Shown: piece after piece, positions 5,989 to 13,843 of the stretch
How the letters are laid out: each line of letters starts with the position of its first letter
How positions within the stretch are numbered: the stretch's first letter is position 1
NCBI GenBank assembly: GCA_039024315.1
Contig: JBCCQN010000189.1
Coordinates: 1-16,111 of the forward strand
DNA length: 16,111 nt
DNA from: JBCAWW01 sp039024315
GTDB taxonomy: Bacteria; Bacteroidota; Bacteroidia; J057
Direction: 5' to 3'
Made by a program: the position numbers and the translations under genes
The notes under the pieces: generated by a model
Database searches by the model: none
What the model saw: the letters and a program-made list of their open reading frames with translations, nothing else
What the model was told of the DNA's origin: nothing

Positions 5989-6936
5989 ATGACTCTCGTC
6001 CAACTCCAATATATCGTTGCCCTCGACATTTACCGCAGCTTTGTGGCGGCGGCTGATGCTTGCCACGTCAGCCAACCTGCTCTCACTACCCAAATCAAAC
6101 GCCTAGAATCGCAATTAGGGGTGATTTTGTTTGATCGAAGCAAAAAACCCGTCATTCCGACGGAGATTGGGGCAAAGATCGTTGAACAGGCTCGTTTTGT
6201 CTTACAAGAATCCCAAAAAGTCAGGGACATCATCTCCGAATTTGAATCTGAAATGAGTGGAGAGGTACGATTGGGGATTATTCCTACGGTGGCGCCTTAC
6301 TTACTTCCCTTATTTATCAACGACTTCAACGCAAGCTACCCGCAGGTTAGTCTCTCGATCAATGAAGACAAAACCGAATCGATCATCCAAGATTTGAGAA
6401 ATGGAGATTTGGATGCGGGTATCATTGCTACTCCAGTCAACGTTAATGGTATCAAAGCCTTTCCCCTCTTTTATGAGCGACTTTATGCCTATGTATCAGA
6501 AGGCCACCGCTTGAAAGACCAAGCTACCGTTTGTGCGCTGACCATTAATCCTGAGGAATTACTCCTACTAAAAGAGGGCAATTGCTTTCGCAATCAGGTC
6601 ATCAATATTTGCCAAGAAAAACAAAATGCAGGGGCTTACTCGCAGTTTTTTTACCAGAGTAATTCAATAGAATCTCTCAAAAGGATAGTCGATAGCCGAG
6701 ACGCATTGACAGTAATACCAGAATTAGCAACTTTAGTCCTGCCCCAAGAAAAACAAGGCAGGGTCAAACCCTTTTCTGATTGTAGTCCTGTAAGGGAGAT
6801 CAGTTTAGTGGTTAGTCGAAGTTTTTTGAAAAAGCGGCTGTTGGAAAATTTGATGAGTAGCATCCAACAAAGCATACCGGAGAAAATGAAGCACTTGGGC
6901 GAAGGGCAATTGATTCATACGGAATTGAAGCTTTAG
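5989..6936 (+). CDS. oxyR: Hydrogen peroxide-sensing LysR-type regulator OxyR
   Basis: This 315-residue transcription factor senses peroxide by disulfide formation and controls antioxidant genes. The winged helix-turn-helix occupies residues 1-60 (FVAAADACHVSQPALTTQIK is the recognition region). The effector domain starts near GEVRLGIIPT (91-100), a characteristic OxyR sequence. The two redox cysteines are present as C199 and C208 in the KEGNCFRNQ...IC segment, at the same residue numbers as in E. coli OxyR. The ATG at 5989 is chosen because the family N-terminus starts there; an upstream in-frame ATG at 5896 would add 31 residues read from promoter DNA. Length fits the family (about 305-315). 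It is divergent from the TonB receptor gene and converges on a GNAT gene with a 4-bp stop overlap. No catalase, peroxiredoxin or dps gene is nearby. Autoregulation is suggested by the dyad at its promoter. Confidence 0.92.
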   Translation: MTLVQLQYIVALDIYRSFVAAADACHVSQPALTTQIKRLESQLGVILFDRSKKPVIPTEIGAKIVEQARFVLQESQKVRDIISEFESEMSGEVRLGIIPTVAPYLLPLFINDFNASYPQVSLSINEDKTESIIQDLRNGDLDAGIIATPVNVNGIKAFPLFYERLYAYVSEGHRLKDQATVCALTINPEELLLLKEGNCFRNQVINICQEKQNAGAYSQFFYQSNSIESLKRIVDSRDALTVIPELATLVLPQEKQGRVKPFSDCSPVREISLVVSRSFLKKRLLENLMSSIQQSIPEKMKHLGEGQLIHTELKL

Positions 6937-7385
6937 CTTTTAGGCTCTAAAACCATTTTTTGGTGAAGCATACCGGCTTCTTCGAAGGTTTCTCCCTCTA
7001 TCTCAAGCCCAAAACTGGCAAAAAAGGCTTGGTATTCGGGCTGTACATGTACATATATCTCTTTATTTGAACCAATGTCGGCAATTATTCGTTCCATGAG
7101 TGCGGAGCCGATCTTGCGCCTGCGATAAGGTTTCAAAACAGCAAATCGCTCCATTCGTACTTTGCCACTATTGGGTTGTATCCGCCAGCGCGCAGTACCG
7201 ACTGGCTGCCCGTCCAACAAGGCGAGATAGTGATTGGCGAGGTGGTCAAAGCCATCATATTCATCTTCATCATCTACAGATTCTTCCTTAACAAAGACCG
7301 TGGTACGAATGTTGAAGATATGATCAAAGGCTTCATCGGACTCGGCCCGATAAACCTTGACAATGGATGGAGAAGTTGCTGACAT
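6933..7385 (-). CDS. GNAT-family N-acetyltransferase
   Basis: This 150-residue cytoplasmic protein is predicted to move an acetyl group from acetyl-CoA to an amine on an unknown substrate. The N-terminal part has the FNIRTTVFVKEESV motif and the acidic DDEDEYDGFDHLANHYL stretch (27-54), a pattern shared with ElaA/YjcF-type members. Residues 62-68 (VGTARWR) lead to motif A, ERFAVLKPYRRRKIGSALME (79-98), whose R-R-K-I-G-S-A segment is the pyrophosphate loop for CoA. The C-terminal segment (QPEYQAFFASFGLEIEGE) is the usual motif B region. Length is normal for a single-domain GNAT. It converges on oxyR with shared stop bases and is divergent from topA, 128 bp away. No link to peroxide response is shown other than adjacency. 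Confidence 0.87.
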   Translation of the reverse strand: MSATSPSIVKVYRAESDEAFDHIFNIRTTVFVKEESVDDEDEYDGFDHLANHYLALLDGQPVGTARWRIQPNSGKVRMERFAVLKPYRRRKIGSALMERIIADIGSNKEIYVHVQPEYQAFFASFGLEIEGETFEEAGMLHQKMVLEPKS

Positions 7386-7490
7386 AATTTCGCTTGACCT
7401 TACATTTTGATGCTTTCAAAGGTTAAGAATACGGAAATTTAGTAAATAGCGGCTTGTTTGTTCTTACTTATGATTAATATTGTAGCCGAT

Positions 7491-7509
7491 TTTAGATAGT
7501 AGATCTAAA
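7491..7509. repeat. 7-bp dyad just before the topA start codon
   Basis: The arms tttagat (7491-7497) and atctaaa (7503-7509) pair perfectly around 5 nt and end 4 bp before the topA ATG. In the mRNA this would form a weak AT-rich hairpin exactly where a ribosome binding site would lie; no purine-rich Shine-Dalgarno is visible. It may be a regulatory structure, a protein site or chance. Confidence 0.35.
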
Positions 7510-7513
7510 TAAT

Positions 7514-9838
7514 ATGTCCAAAAATTTATTAATAGTAGAGTCCCCGGCCAAGGCCAAAACAATTGAAAAATATTTGGGGCCTGATTTTACCGTCAAAGCC
7601 AGTTATGGACACGTGAGGGATCTTCCTAAGGGAAACGATGCCATTGACGTTGAAAACGGCTTTAATCCCAAATATGAGGTACTTGCTGACAAGAAAAAGG
7701 TCATCAAGGAACTCAAAGATTTGATCAAAAAGGCTGATACCGTCTGGTTAGCGACGGATGAAGACCGTGAAGGAGAAGCGATTTCTTGGCATTTGGCCGA
7801 GTCGCTCAACCTTGATCAGTCATCGACTCATAGGATTGTATTCAATGAGATTACCAAAGCCGCCATTCAGCGAGCTATTCAATCTCCTCGGACTATCAAT
7901 CAAGACTTGGTAAATGCACAACAGGCACGTCGTGTGCTTGATCGTTTGGTAGGTTTTCAGCTTTCGCCAGTACTTTGGCGTAAGGTGCGTAGGGGTCTTT
8001 CTGCCGGCAGAGTACAATCGGTAGCAGTGCGTTTGATCGTAGAACGCGAAAGGCAAATCATCGCCTTTACGCCTGTTTCTAGTTATAACGTAAGTGCAGA
8101 ATTTATCCTAGACAACGGTGCTAAAATCAAAGCGGATCTAGCCAAGAAATTGCCAGATATGGCAACGGCAAGAGAGTTTTTAGAATCTTGCAAAGGAGCT
8201 AGCTTTGAAATCAGCAAGCTAGAGACAAAACCTTCTAAAAAATCCCCTACTACTCCATTTACGACTTCCACCCTGCAACAGGAAGCAAGCCGTAAATTGA
8301 GCTTCTCAGTATCTCAAACCATGCGGGTAGCTCAAACTCTATATGAGCAAGGCCATATTACCTATATGCGTACAGATAGTGTCAACCTCTCACAACAGGC
8401 TATTGGGCAGGCCAAGGATGTGGTGGTTAAGCTCTACGGGGAAGAATACAGCAAGTCACGTCAATTCAAAAACAAAAATTCTAATGCTCAAGAAGCACAC
8501 GAAGCCATTCGACCTACTGACTTGAGTCTGACTGAATTGAATGAACTAGGCCGCAATGAACAGAGGCTATATGAACTGATCTGGAAGCGTACCCTTGCCT
8601 CTCAAATGGCGGATGCAAAACTGGAAAAGACTACTGTGGACATTCAAGTATCTACCAATGATGCGATCCTTAAAGCGAAGGGGGAAGTGCTCGTTTTTGA
8701 TGGTTTCTTAAAGGTGTATTTTGAGTCTAAGGACGAAGGAGAGGAAGAAGAAAAAAGCGGCGTACTACCACCTTTGTCTGTGGGACAAATCCTTGAATTA
8801 GACCACTTTAAAGCCCAAGAGCGCTATTCTCGTCCTGCGCCAAGATATACAGAAGCTAGTTTGGTAAAAAAGCTTGAGGAACAAGGTATTGGGCGACCCT
8901 CTACCTACGCGCCTACAATTTCTACCATCCAAAAGCGAGAATATGTAGTTAAAGATAGTCGAGACGGTACTCCTCGTGATTTAAACATTCTGACGTTGAG
9001 AAATAATGAAATCAGCGACAGCATTCATACCGAAAATACGGGTGCGGAGAAGGCGAAACTTTTCCCTACCGATTTGGGCATTACGGTAAACGACTTCCTC
9101 GTAAAGTTCTTTCCAGGTGTACTTGATTACAGCTTCACGGCGAAAGTAGAAGAACAGTTTGACGAAATTGCGGACGGCAATCAAGCATGGCAAAAGATGA
9201 TTGCTGACTTTTATGGAGATTTTGCTCCCTTAGTCGAAAAGACTACTGAGGAAGCAGAGCGCGCCGATGGCGAACGCGAACTCGGTATCGATCCTAAAAG
9301 CGAAAGAATTGTAATCGCCCGATTGGGGCGCTATGGGCCAATGATTCAAATCGGCCGTAATGATGATGATAGCGGAGAAAAACCCCGTTATGCTAAACTA
9401 AGGGTGGGCCAACTGCTTGAAACCATCACCATGGAAGACGCTATGGAGCTTTTCCGCCTCCCGCGAACTTTAGGTGAATTTGAAGAACAAGCTGTCAAGG
9501 TCAATATTGGCCGCTACGGCCCCTACGTCCAGCTAGGTAGGTTATTTGCCTCATTAGAGGATGAGGATGATCCATACGAAATTAACTTCGAGCGTGCGGT
9601 GGAACTTATCAAAAAGAAACGTGAAGCAGACGCTAATAAAATCATCAAAGCTTTTAATGAGGAAGTACAGATCCTACGTGGACGCTGGGGACCTTACCTC
9701 AAATACAAAGGCTCGAATGTAAAACTACCGAAGGACGTTGAACCAGAAAACCTCACCTTAGAAGACTGCGACCGTTTGGCAGAAGAAGCCAAAAACAAAC
9801 CGAAACGTGGTAGAGGCAGGGCCAAAAAGAAATCTTAA
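7514..9838 (+). CDS. topA: DNA topoisomerase I (type IA)
   Basis: This enzyme relaxes negative supercoils by nicking one strand and passing the other, with a covalent 5'-phosphotyrosine. The Toprim domain (about 3-115) has E9 in IVESPAKA and the acidic DEDREGE motif with D82, D84 and E86. The catalytic tyrosine is Y284 in HITYMRTDS, with R286 next to it, and AHEAIRP lies at 328-334. The 774-residue length is close to that of other Bacteroidota TopA. The C-terminal region lacks the four-cysteine zinc fingers of E. coli TopA; it has three topoisomerase C-terminal repeats centred on GRYGPMIQIGR (605-615), GRYGPYVQLGR (666-676) and GRWGPYLKYKG (723-733), and a Lys/Arg-rich tail (760-774) suited to DNA binding. 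It is a single-gene unit ended by the hairpin at 9943-9975. Confidence 0.97.
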   Translation: MSKNLLIVESPAKAKTIEKYLGPDFTVKASYGHVRDLPKGNDAIDVENGFNPKYEVLADKKKVIKELKDLIKKADTVWLATDEDREGEAISWHLAESLNLDQSSTHRIVFNEITKAAIQRAIQSPRTINQDLVNAQQARRVLDRLVGFQLSPVLWRKVRRGLSAGRVQSVAVRLIVERERQIIAFTPVSSYNVSAEFILDNGAKIKADLAKKLPDMATAREFLESCKGASFEISKLETKPSKKSPTTPFTTSTLQQEASRKLSFSVSQTMRVAQTLYEQGHITYMRTDSVNLSQQAIGQAKDVVVKLYGEEYSKSRQFKNKNSNAQEAHEAIRPTDLSLTELNELGRNEQRLYELIWKRTLASQMADAKLEKTTVDIQVSTNDAILKAKGEVLVFDGFLKVYFESKDEGEEEEKSGVLPPLSVGQILELDHFKAQERYSRPAPRYTEASLVKKLEEQGIGRPSTYAPTISTIQKREYVVKDSRDGTPRDLNILTLRNNEISDSIHTENTGAEKAKLFPTDLGITVNDFLVKFFPGVLDYSFTAKVEEQFDEIADGNQAWQKMIADFYGDFAPLVEKTTEEAERADGERELGIDPKSERIVIARLGRYGPMIQIGRNDDDSGEKPRYAKLRVGQLLETITMEDAMELFRLPRTLGEFEEQAVKVNIGRYGPYVQLGRLFASLEDEDDPYEINFERAVELIKKKREADANKIIKAFNEEVQILRGRWGPYLKYKGSNVKLPKDVEPENLTLEDCDRLAEEAKNKPKRGRGRAKKKS

Positions 9839-9896
9839 GGACAGAGAAAAATGGTCTCGTTGAACCAAATAGTCTAATTTCTCTAGGCCTTAATAC

Positions 9897-9920
9897 TGAG
9901 TACAATTGTCTAAGTACTCA
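9897..9920. repeat. 7-bp inverted repeat in the topA 3' region
   Basis: The arms tgagtac (9897-9903) and gtactca (9914-9920) pair perfectly around a 10-nt loop, 58 bp after the topA stop and 22 bp before the main terminator. It lacks a T-tract and may stabilise the topA mRNA 3' end. Confidence 0.35.
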
Positions 9921-9942
9921 AAACCACCAGATCTCACAAATG

Positions 9943-9975
9943 AAAAAGGCGCAAGTAAATTCCTTGCGCCTTTTT
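9943..9975. terminator. Bidirectional intrinsic terminator
   Basis: A perfect 13-bp stem (9943-9955 with 9963-9975) has a GC-rich core, ggcgcaag, closed by a 7-nt loop. It starts with five A and ends with five T, so both strands give a hairpin followed by a U-tract. It can end topA transcription on the plus strand and the oxidoreductase transcript (rnr unit) on the minus strand, 24 bp past its stop codon. This is the only strong intrinsic terminator in the window. Confidence 0.93.
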
Positions 9976-9998
9976 CTATTTTCAAACTGGAATCTCCC

Positions 9999-11279
9999 TC
10001 ATCGCCAATCAGTTCTTATTTCTCTGCGACGCATCAAGTTTGCTTCGGAATCTCCGATAAACTTTTCCTTCCTTGGGTTCCATTTCAAGGGTCTATTTAG
10101 CTCATAAGCTATATTGACGATATTACAAATAGTGGCCGTTCGGTGGCCAATTTCGACATCGCATATCGGCTTGTTTCTCGTGCGGATCGCATCCAAAAAG
10201 TCAGTATAATGATTATCGCTTTTATAAAGTCGAAGTTCACCATCTTTAATTTCGTGCTCTGCGAGGCTAGCTGGGTCAGAATCCATAAAACGGCGACCAA
10301 CATCTAAGACTCCTTCTGAGCCAATAAAGCGCACTGCGTTTCCTTTGCCAAAATCCTCATGGGACATGGTAATACCGTTGGCATAGCGTAAAATCATGAA
10401 CTCACGCTCCTCATTGGGAGGAAAATACTCTACCGGCACTGTATCGTCCATCCCTAAAGCCCATTGGGCAATATCAAACATATGGGCGCCCCAATCAGTA
10501 ACCATTCCTCCACCAAACTCTTTGTAATTGCGCCATTTTGGCCAAAATTCTTCGGGTATCGGTGGTGCTAAAAGATGATTATACCCTCTGTAGGGGGCGG
10601 GTCCGATCCACATATCCCAATCAATTTTCCTCAGCACTTCTTCTACAGGTAAATTACAGGCCTTAGGAGGTGGTCCAACGCTTACTTTTACATGCTGAAT
10701 CTCCCCAATGTATCCGTTTCTCACTAATTCACAAGCATGTCGAAATCTTTTCCAAGATCGTTGCATCGAGCCTGTCTGAAAGACACGATCATTTTTGCGC
10801 GTAGCGTTGACCATTTGACGTCCCTCCTGTATCGTCAGGGACAAAGGTTTTTCACAATAGACATCCTTACCCGCTTTTAAAGCCGCTACTGCAATCGCAC
10901 CATGCCAATGATCAGGCGTGGCAATCACCACGGCATCGATACTATCTTTTCCAATTAAATCTCTCCAATCAGAAAATACTGCACAGCCCTCATAAGTATT
11001 GGTGCCTAAAAGCTCGGTGTATTTTTCTTCCGTCTTATCACGAAAGCGTTGCAATTTGCTTTGATCTACATCACAAGCTGCTACGATACGATTACCATCA
11101 TTTTCTTGAAATCGTTTGCCTAAGCCTAAACCTTGCCTTCCTACCCCAATGAAGCCTAGTGTTATTTCATCACTCGGCGCAATATATCCGGGACCGCCCA
11201 GCACACGGCGAGGTACAATCATAAAACCCGCTCCTACAAGAGCGGATTGTTTAATAAAATTTCGTCGAGTGTTTTTCAT
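9999..11279 (-). CDS. Tat-exported Gfo/Idh/MocA-family oxidoreductase
   Basis: This 426-residue protein is a predicted NAD(P)-dependent sugar or polyol oxidoreductase. A twin-arginine signal is visible at the start (TRRNFIKQSALVGAG, residues 4-18), so it should be folded with cofactor and moved to the periplasm. The Rossmann domain has the nucleotide-binding GFIGVGRQG (42-50), a D70 after the second strand, and the EKP motif (143-145) that places the catalytic lysine K144. The C-terminal domain has GGGMVTDWGAHMFD (256-269) with D262 and H266 as the usual active-site pair. The end (residues 400-426) matches the common C-terminal extension of secreted Gfo/Idh/MocA proteins of Bacteroidota and Planctomycetota. 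It starts 29 bp downstream of the rnr stop codon and probably shares its transcript. Substrate is unknown. Confidence 0.92.
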   Translation of the reverse strand: MKNTRRNFIKQSALVGAGFMIVPRRVLGGPGYIAPSDEITLGFIGVGRQGLGLGKRFQENDGNRIVAACDVDQSKLQRFRDKTEEKYTELLGTNTYEGCAVFSDWRDLIGKDSIDAVVIATPDHWHGAIAVAALKAGKDVYCEKPLSLTIQEGRQMVNATRKNDRVFQTGSMQRSWKRFRHACELVRNGYIGEIQHVKVSVGPPPKACNLPVEEVLRKIDWDMWIGPAPYRGYNHLLAPPIPEEFWPKWRNYKEFGGGMVTDWGAHMFDIAQWALGMDDTVPVEYFPPNEEREFMILRYANGITMSHEDFGKGNAVRFIGSEGVLDVGRRFMDSDPASLAEHEIKDGELRLYKSDNHYTDFLDAIRTRNKPICDVEIGHRTATICNIVNIAYELNRPLKWNPRKEKFIGDSEANLMRRREIRTDWR

Positions 11280-11308
11280 CTTCTTCCTTTTAGTCGAAGA
11301 TAAAAAAA

Positions 11309-13537
11309 TTAGTTCGCGGCAGGCAACTTTTCTACGAATCGCATATCCACTTTCCGTCTCTTTAAGTCTGTCGAAGCAATTTCGACCTTTACCTTATCTC
11401 CTAAACGAAGCAATTGTCCCGAATCTTCACCGATAAAGCTGTAGCTATCTGCATCGTAACGATAAAAATCATCTTCCATACTCCGGATGGGGACAAAACC
11501 CTCGCACATATTCTCTTCAAGCTCAACAAAAAAGCCTGCCTCAATAATGCCAGATATCACACCATCAAAGTGTTCTCCTAGGCGTTCACTTAGAAATTCT
11601 ACTTGTTTATATTTCACAGATGCGCGTTCGGCTTCAGCCGCTGTCCTTTCTCTGTCTGAACAATGCTTGAGCTGAGCTTCCATCACAGTAGGGTCCTGCT
11701 TATACTCTTTTTCAACAAAGTATAAATGGTGCAAGCGTTGGATCATCAAGTCTGGATAGCGACGGATAGGACTGGTAAAGTGGCTATAAAACTCAAAGCC
11801 AAGCCCAAAGTGCCCAACATTCTTAGTTGAGTAAATGGCTTTTGCCATAGATCGAATGGCAAGGGTTTCAATCACATTTTGCTCGGGGGTGTCTTTGACA
11901 TCCTTCAAGAGTTGGTTGAGGGTAGCAGAGGTTTGACCCACTTTTTCAAAATCAACCCTATGCCCAAAAGCGCCGGCAAAATTGCCTAGACTACGTAGCT
12001 TTTCCGGATCAGGCTGATCGTGTATACGATATACCGAGTGCAGCGGAGGATTATCAAACTTTTTGGCGATATGAGCAGAGACGGTACGATTTGCCAGCAA
12101 CATATAGTCCTCAATTAACCAATTTGAATCTTTGGTTACATAAGGATGCACCGCTATCGGGTGGTCATCTTCGTCTAGCTCAAACTTGACTTCATTGCTA
12201 GTAAACTGTACGCTACCTGCGACCATTCGTTTGTTACGTAGCTTCACCGCGAGTGCTTGTAGCGTCTGGATTTCTTGCTTGAAAGGTCCTTCACTATTGC
12301 CTTCTATCACAGCTTGAGCCTCATCATAATTGAAGCGGTGATCAGAATAAATCACGGTACGCCCAATCCAATAATCGATCACCTTAGCGTTCTTATCCAG
12401 CTCAAAAATGGCCGAATAAGTCAACTTTTCTTCATGAGGGCGCAAGCTACAAACCTTGTTAGAAAGCTTTTCCGGCAGCATCGGTACCGTTCGGTCAACA
12501 AGATATACCGAGGTGGCGCGTTCAAATGCTTCTTTATCTAGTTCGGTACCCGGCTTGACATAATAGGCCACATCCGCGATATGGACGCCTACTTCAAAAT
12601 TACCATTAGGAAGCGTTCTCAAAGAGAGCGCATCATCAAAATCTTTAGCATCCTCAGGATCGATCGTAAAAGTAGTAACCTCACGCATGTCCCTGCGTTT
12701 GTCAATTTCCGCTTGTGTAATTTTTTCCTTGATCCGATTTGCTTCTGCTTCTACAGCGGCAGGAAACTGAGGATTAAAGCCATACTGCAAGAGGATTGCA
12801 TGCATTTCGGTATTATGCTCTCCCGATTGGCCTAGCACGCTTAAGACTTCCACCTCCGGTGAACGCTTATCCCAATTAAGTAGTCTTACATACACTTTCT
12901 GGCCGTCCTCGGCATTTTTTAACTTTTCTTTCGGAATAAAGAAATCAATGGAGATGCTAGGATCATCGGGTAAAAAGAAGAACATTCCTTTGACTTCTTC
13001 TGAAACCACGCCCACAAACTCAGTTTTAGAGCGCTCAATGATCTCCACAACTTCCCCTTCTTTTTTTCCTTCTCTACGACGGCGAGCTAGTATTTTCACT
13101 TTTACCGTGTCGCCATTAAGGGCTTTGCCGGTATTAGAAGGATTGATAAAGATATCAGTCTCCTCTTCCATCAATAGGAACCCAAGGCCGCTACGGGTAA
13201 TCTGGATTTTACCAGTAAGGAAATTACTTTGCTTAGTGAATTTATATTTACCCTTATCGACATAAGCCAACTTACCGCTTTTGGTCAGTTGATCCATCAG
13301 AGAGCGGAGCTTAGGATTGCCTACTTCTCGCCAAAGACCCGTACTACTGGATACTTCTTTGACCGTAAACTCTTTTTCGGGATGCTTGTGCATAAAGTTG
13401 AGCACATCCCGCATAATTAGGCGTTCTGTATCGGAATTTCTATTACTTCTACGTCTTTTCGGAGAGGATTTTTTCTTGGCGACAGTGCCTCTTTTCTTTT
13501 TAACTTTTGTTTTATTGTTTGTTTTCTTTCTTGGCAT
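11309..13537 (-). CDS. rnr: Ribonuclease R (3'-5' exoribonuclease)
   Basis: This 742-residue cytoplasmic enzyme degrades RNA from the 3' end, including structured RNA. A Lys/Arg-rich tail (residues 1-34) precedes a winged-helix domain (about 36-100). Cold-shock OB folds follow (about 105-235). The RNB catalytic domain (about 280-610) shows the metal-binding aspartates D293, D299, D301 and D302 in TIDPEDAKDFDD, and the HFTSPIRRYPDL signature at 586-597. The S1 domain is at about 655-735. Compared with E. coli RNase R, the basic extension is at the N-terminus and the C-terminal basic tail is missing. The ATG at 13535-13537 is followed at once by the basic tail; no other start is better supported. 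The downstream oxidoreductase gene is 29 bp away. The upstream region has no clear TAnnTTTG element. Confidence 0.96.
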   Translation of the reverse strand: MPRKKTNNKTKVKKKRGTVAKKKSSPKRRRSNRNSDTERLIMRDVLNFMHKHPEKEFTVKEVSSSTGLWREVGNPKLRSLMDQLTKSGKLAYVDKGKYKFTKQSNFLTGKIQITRSGLGFLLMEEETDIFINPSNTGKALNGDTVKVKILARRRREGKKEGEVVEIIERSKTEFVGVVSEEVKGMFFFLPDDPSISIDFFIPKEKLKNAEDGQKVYVRLLNWDKRSPEVEVLSVLGQSGEHNTEMHAILLQYGFNPQFPAAVEAEANRIKEKITQAEIDKRRDMREVTTFTIDPEDAKDFDDALSLRTLPNGNFEVGVHIADVAYYVKPGTELDKEAFERATSVYLVDRTVPMLPEKLSNKVCSLRPHEEKLTYSAIFELDKNAKVIDYWIGRTVIYSDHRFNYDEAQAVIEGNSEGPFKQEIQTLQALAVKLRNKRMVAGSVQFTSNEVKFELDEDDHPIAVHPYVTKDSNWLIEDYMLLANRTVSAHIAKKFDNPPLHSVYRIHDQPDPEKLRSLGNFAGAFGHRVDFEKVGQTSATLNQLLKDVKDTPEQNVIETLAIRSMAKAIYSTKNVGHFGLGFEFYSHFTSPIRRYPDLMIQRLHHLYFVEKEYKQDPTVMEAQLKHCSDRERTAAEAERASVKYKQVEFLSERLGEHFDGVISGIIEAGFFVELEENMCEGFVPIRSMEDDFYRYDADSYSFIGEDSGQLLRLGDKVKVEIASTDLKRRKVDMRFVEKLPAAN

Positions 13538-13843
13538 TTTTGGTGTGTTATAAAAAATAATGAAAGGGTAAATCGGAATTTACCGGTTTGAGTAAGCCTC
13601 AATTCGTCCTGCCAATTCGGGGAGATGCTGAACCGTTGAAGGGAGAGGGAAGACGGCCAGACCTTTTGAAGGTGGGATTCGATTGTTTTATTCGTAACCC
13701 AATTACTTTTGTTACATTGATAGCGACAATTTATTCTTTTTTGTTAGCTTTTCCAATCATAAAAGCTGTCGCAGCTTGAACATGCGTCTAGCAATATCTA
13801 GCATGCGTGCCAGCGAAACATTGCGAATCTACGTACTATAGAT
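13538..13843. other. Divergent intergenic region between rnr and a secreted-protein gene
   Basis: This 306-bp gap has no convincing gene. It contains a perfect 7-bp hairpin with a CGGA loop (13567-13584), a 6-bp hairpin aagctg-tcg-cagctt (13763-13777), and short direct repeats: catgcgt at 13781 and 13802, and tctagca at 13787 and 13797. A 63-codon open frame (13588-13779) beginning with TTG would encode a tail-like hydrophobic segment but has no clear start signal. The rnr promoter and the promoter of the plus-strand gene must lie here; neither gives a clean consensus. Confidence 0.6.
13567..13584. repeat. Perfect 7-bp hairpin upstream of rnr
   Basis: The arms ggtaaat (13567-13573) and atttacc (13578-13584) pair perfectly around the tetraloop CGGA. 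It lies 30 bp upstream of the rnr start. It could be an rnr leader structure or an operator; no T-tract follows on either strand. Confidence 0.4.

Noticed and set aside
13588..13779. 63-codon open frame with a hydrophobic C-terminal half, in the rnr upstream region
   Set aside because: It starts only at TTG, has no ribosome binding site, and its N-terminal half is low-complexity-like read-through of GA-rich DNA. I cannot support it as a gene.
13781..13808. Nested short direct repeats catgcgt and tctagca before the secreted-protein gene
   Set aside because: Two copies each of 7 bp; too short to claim an attachment site or array.
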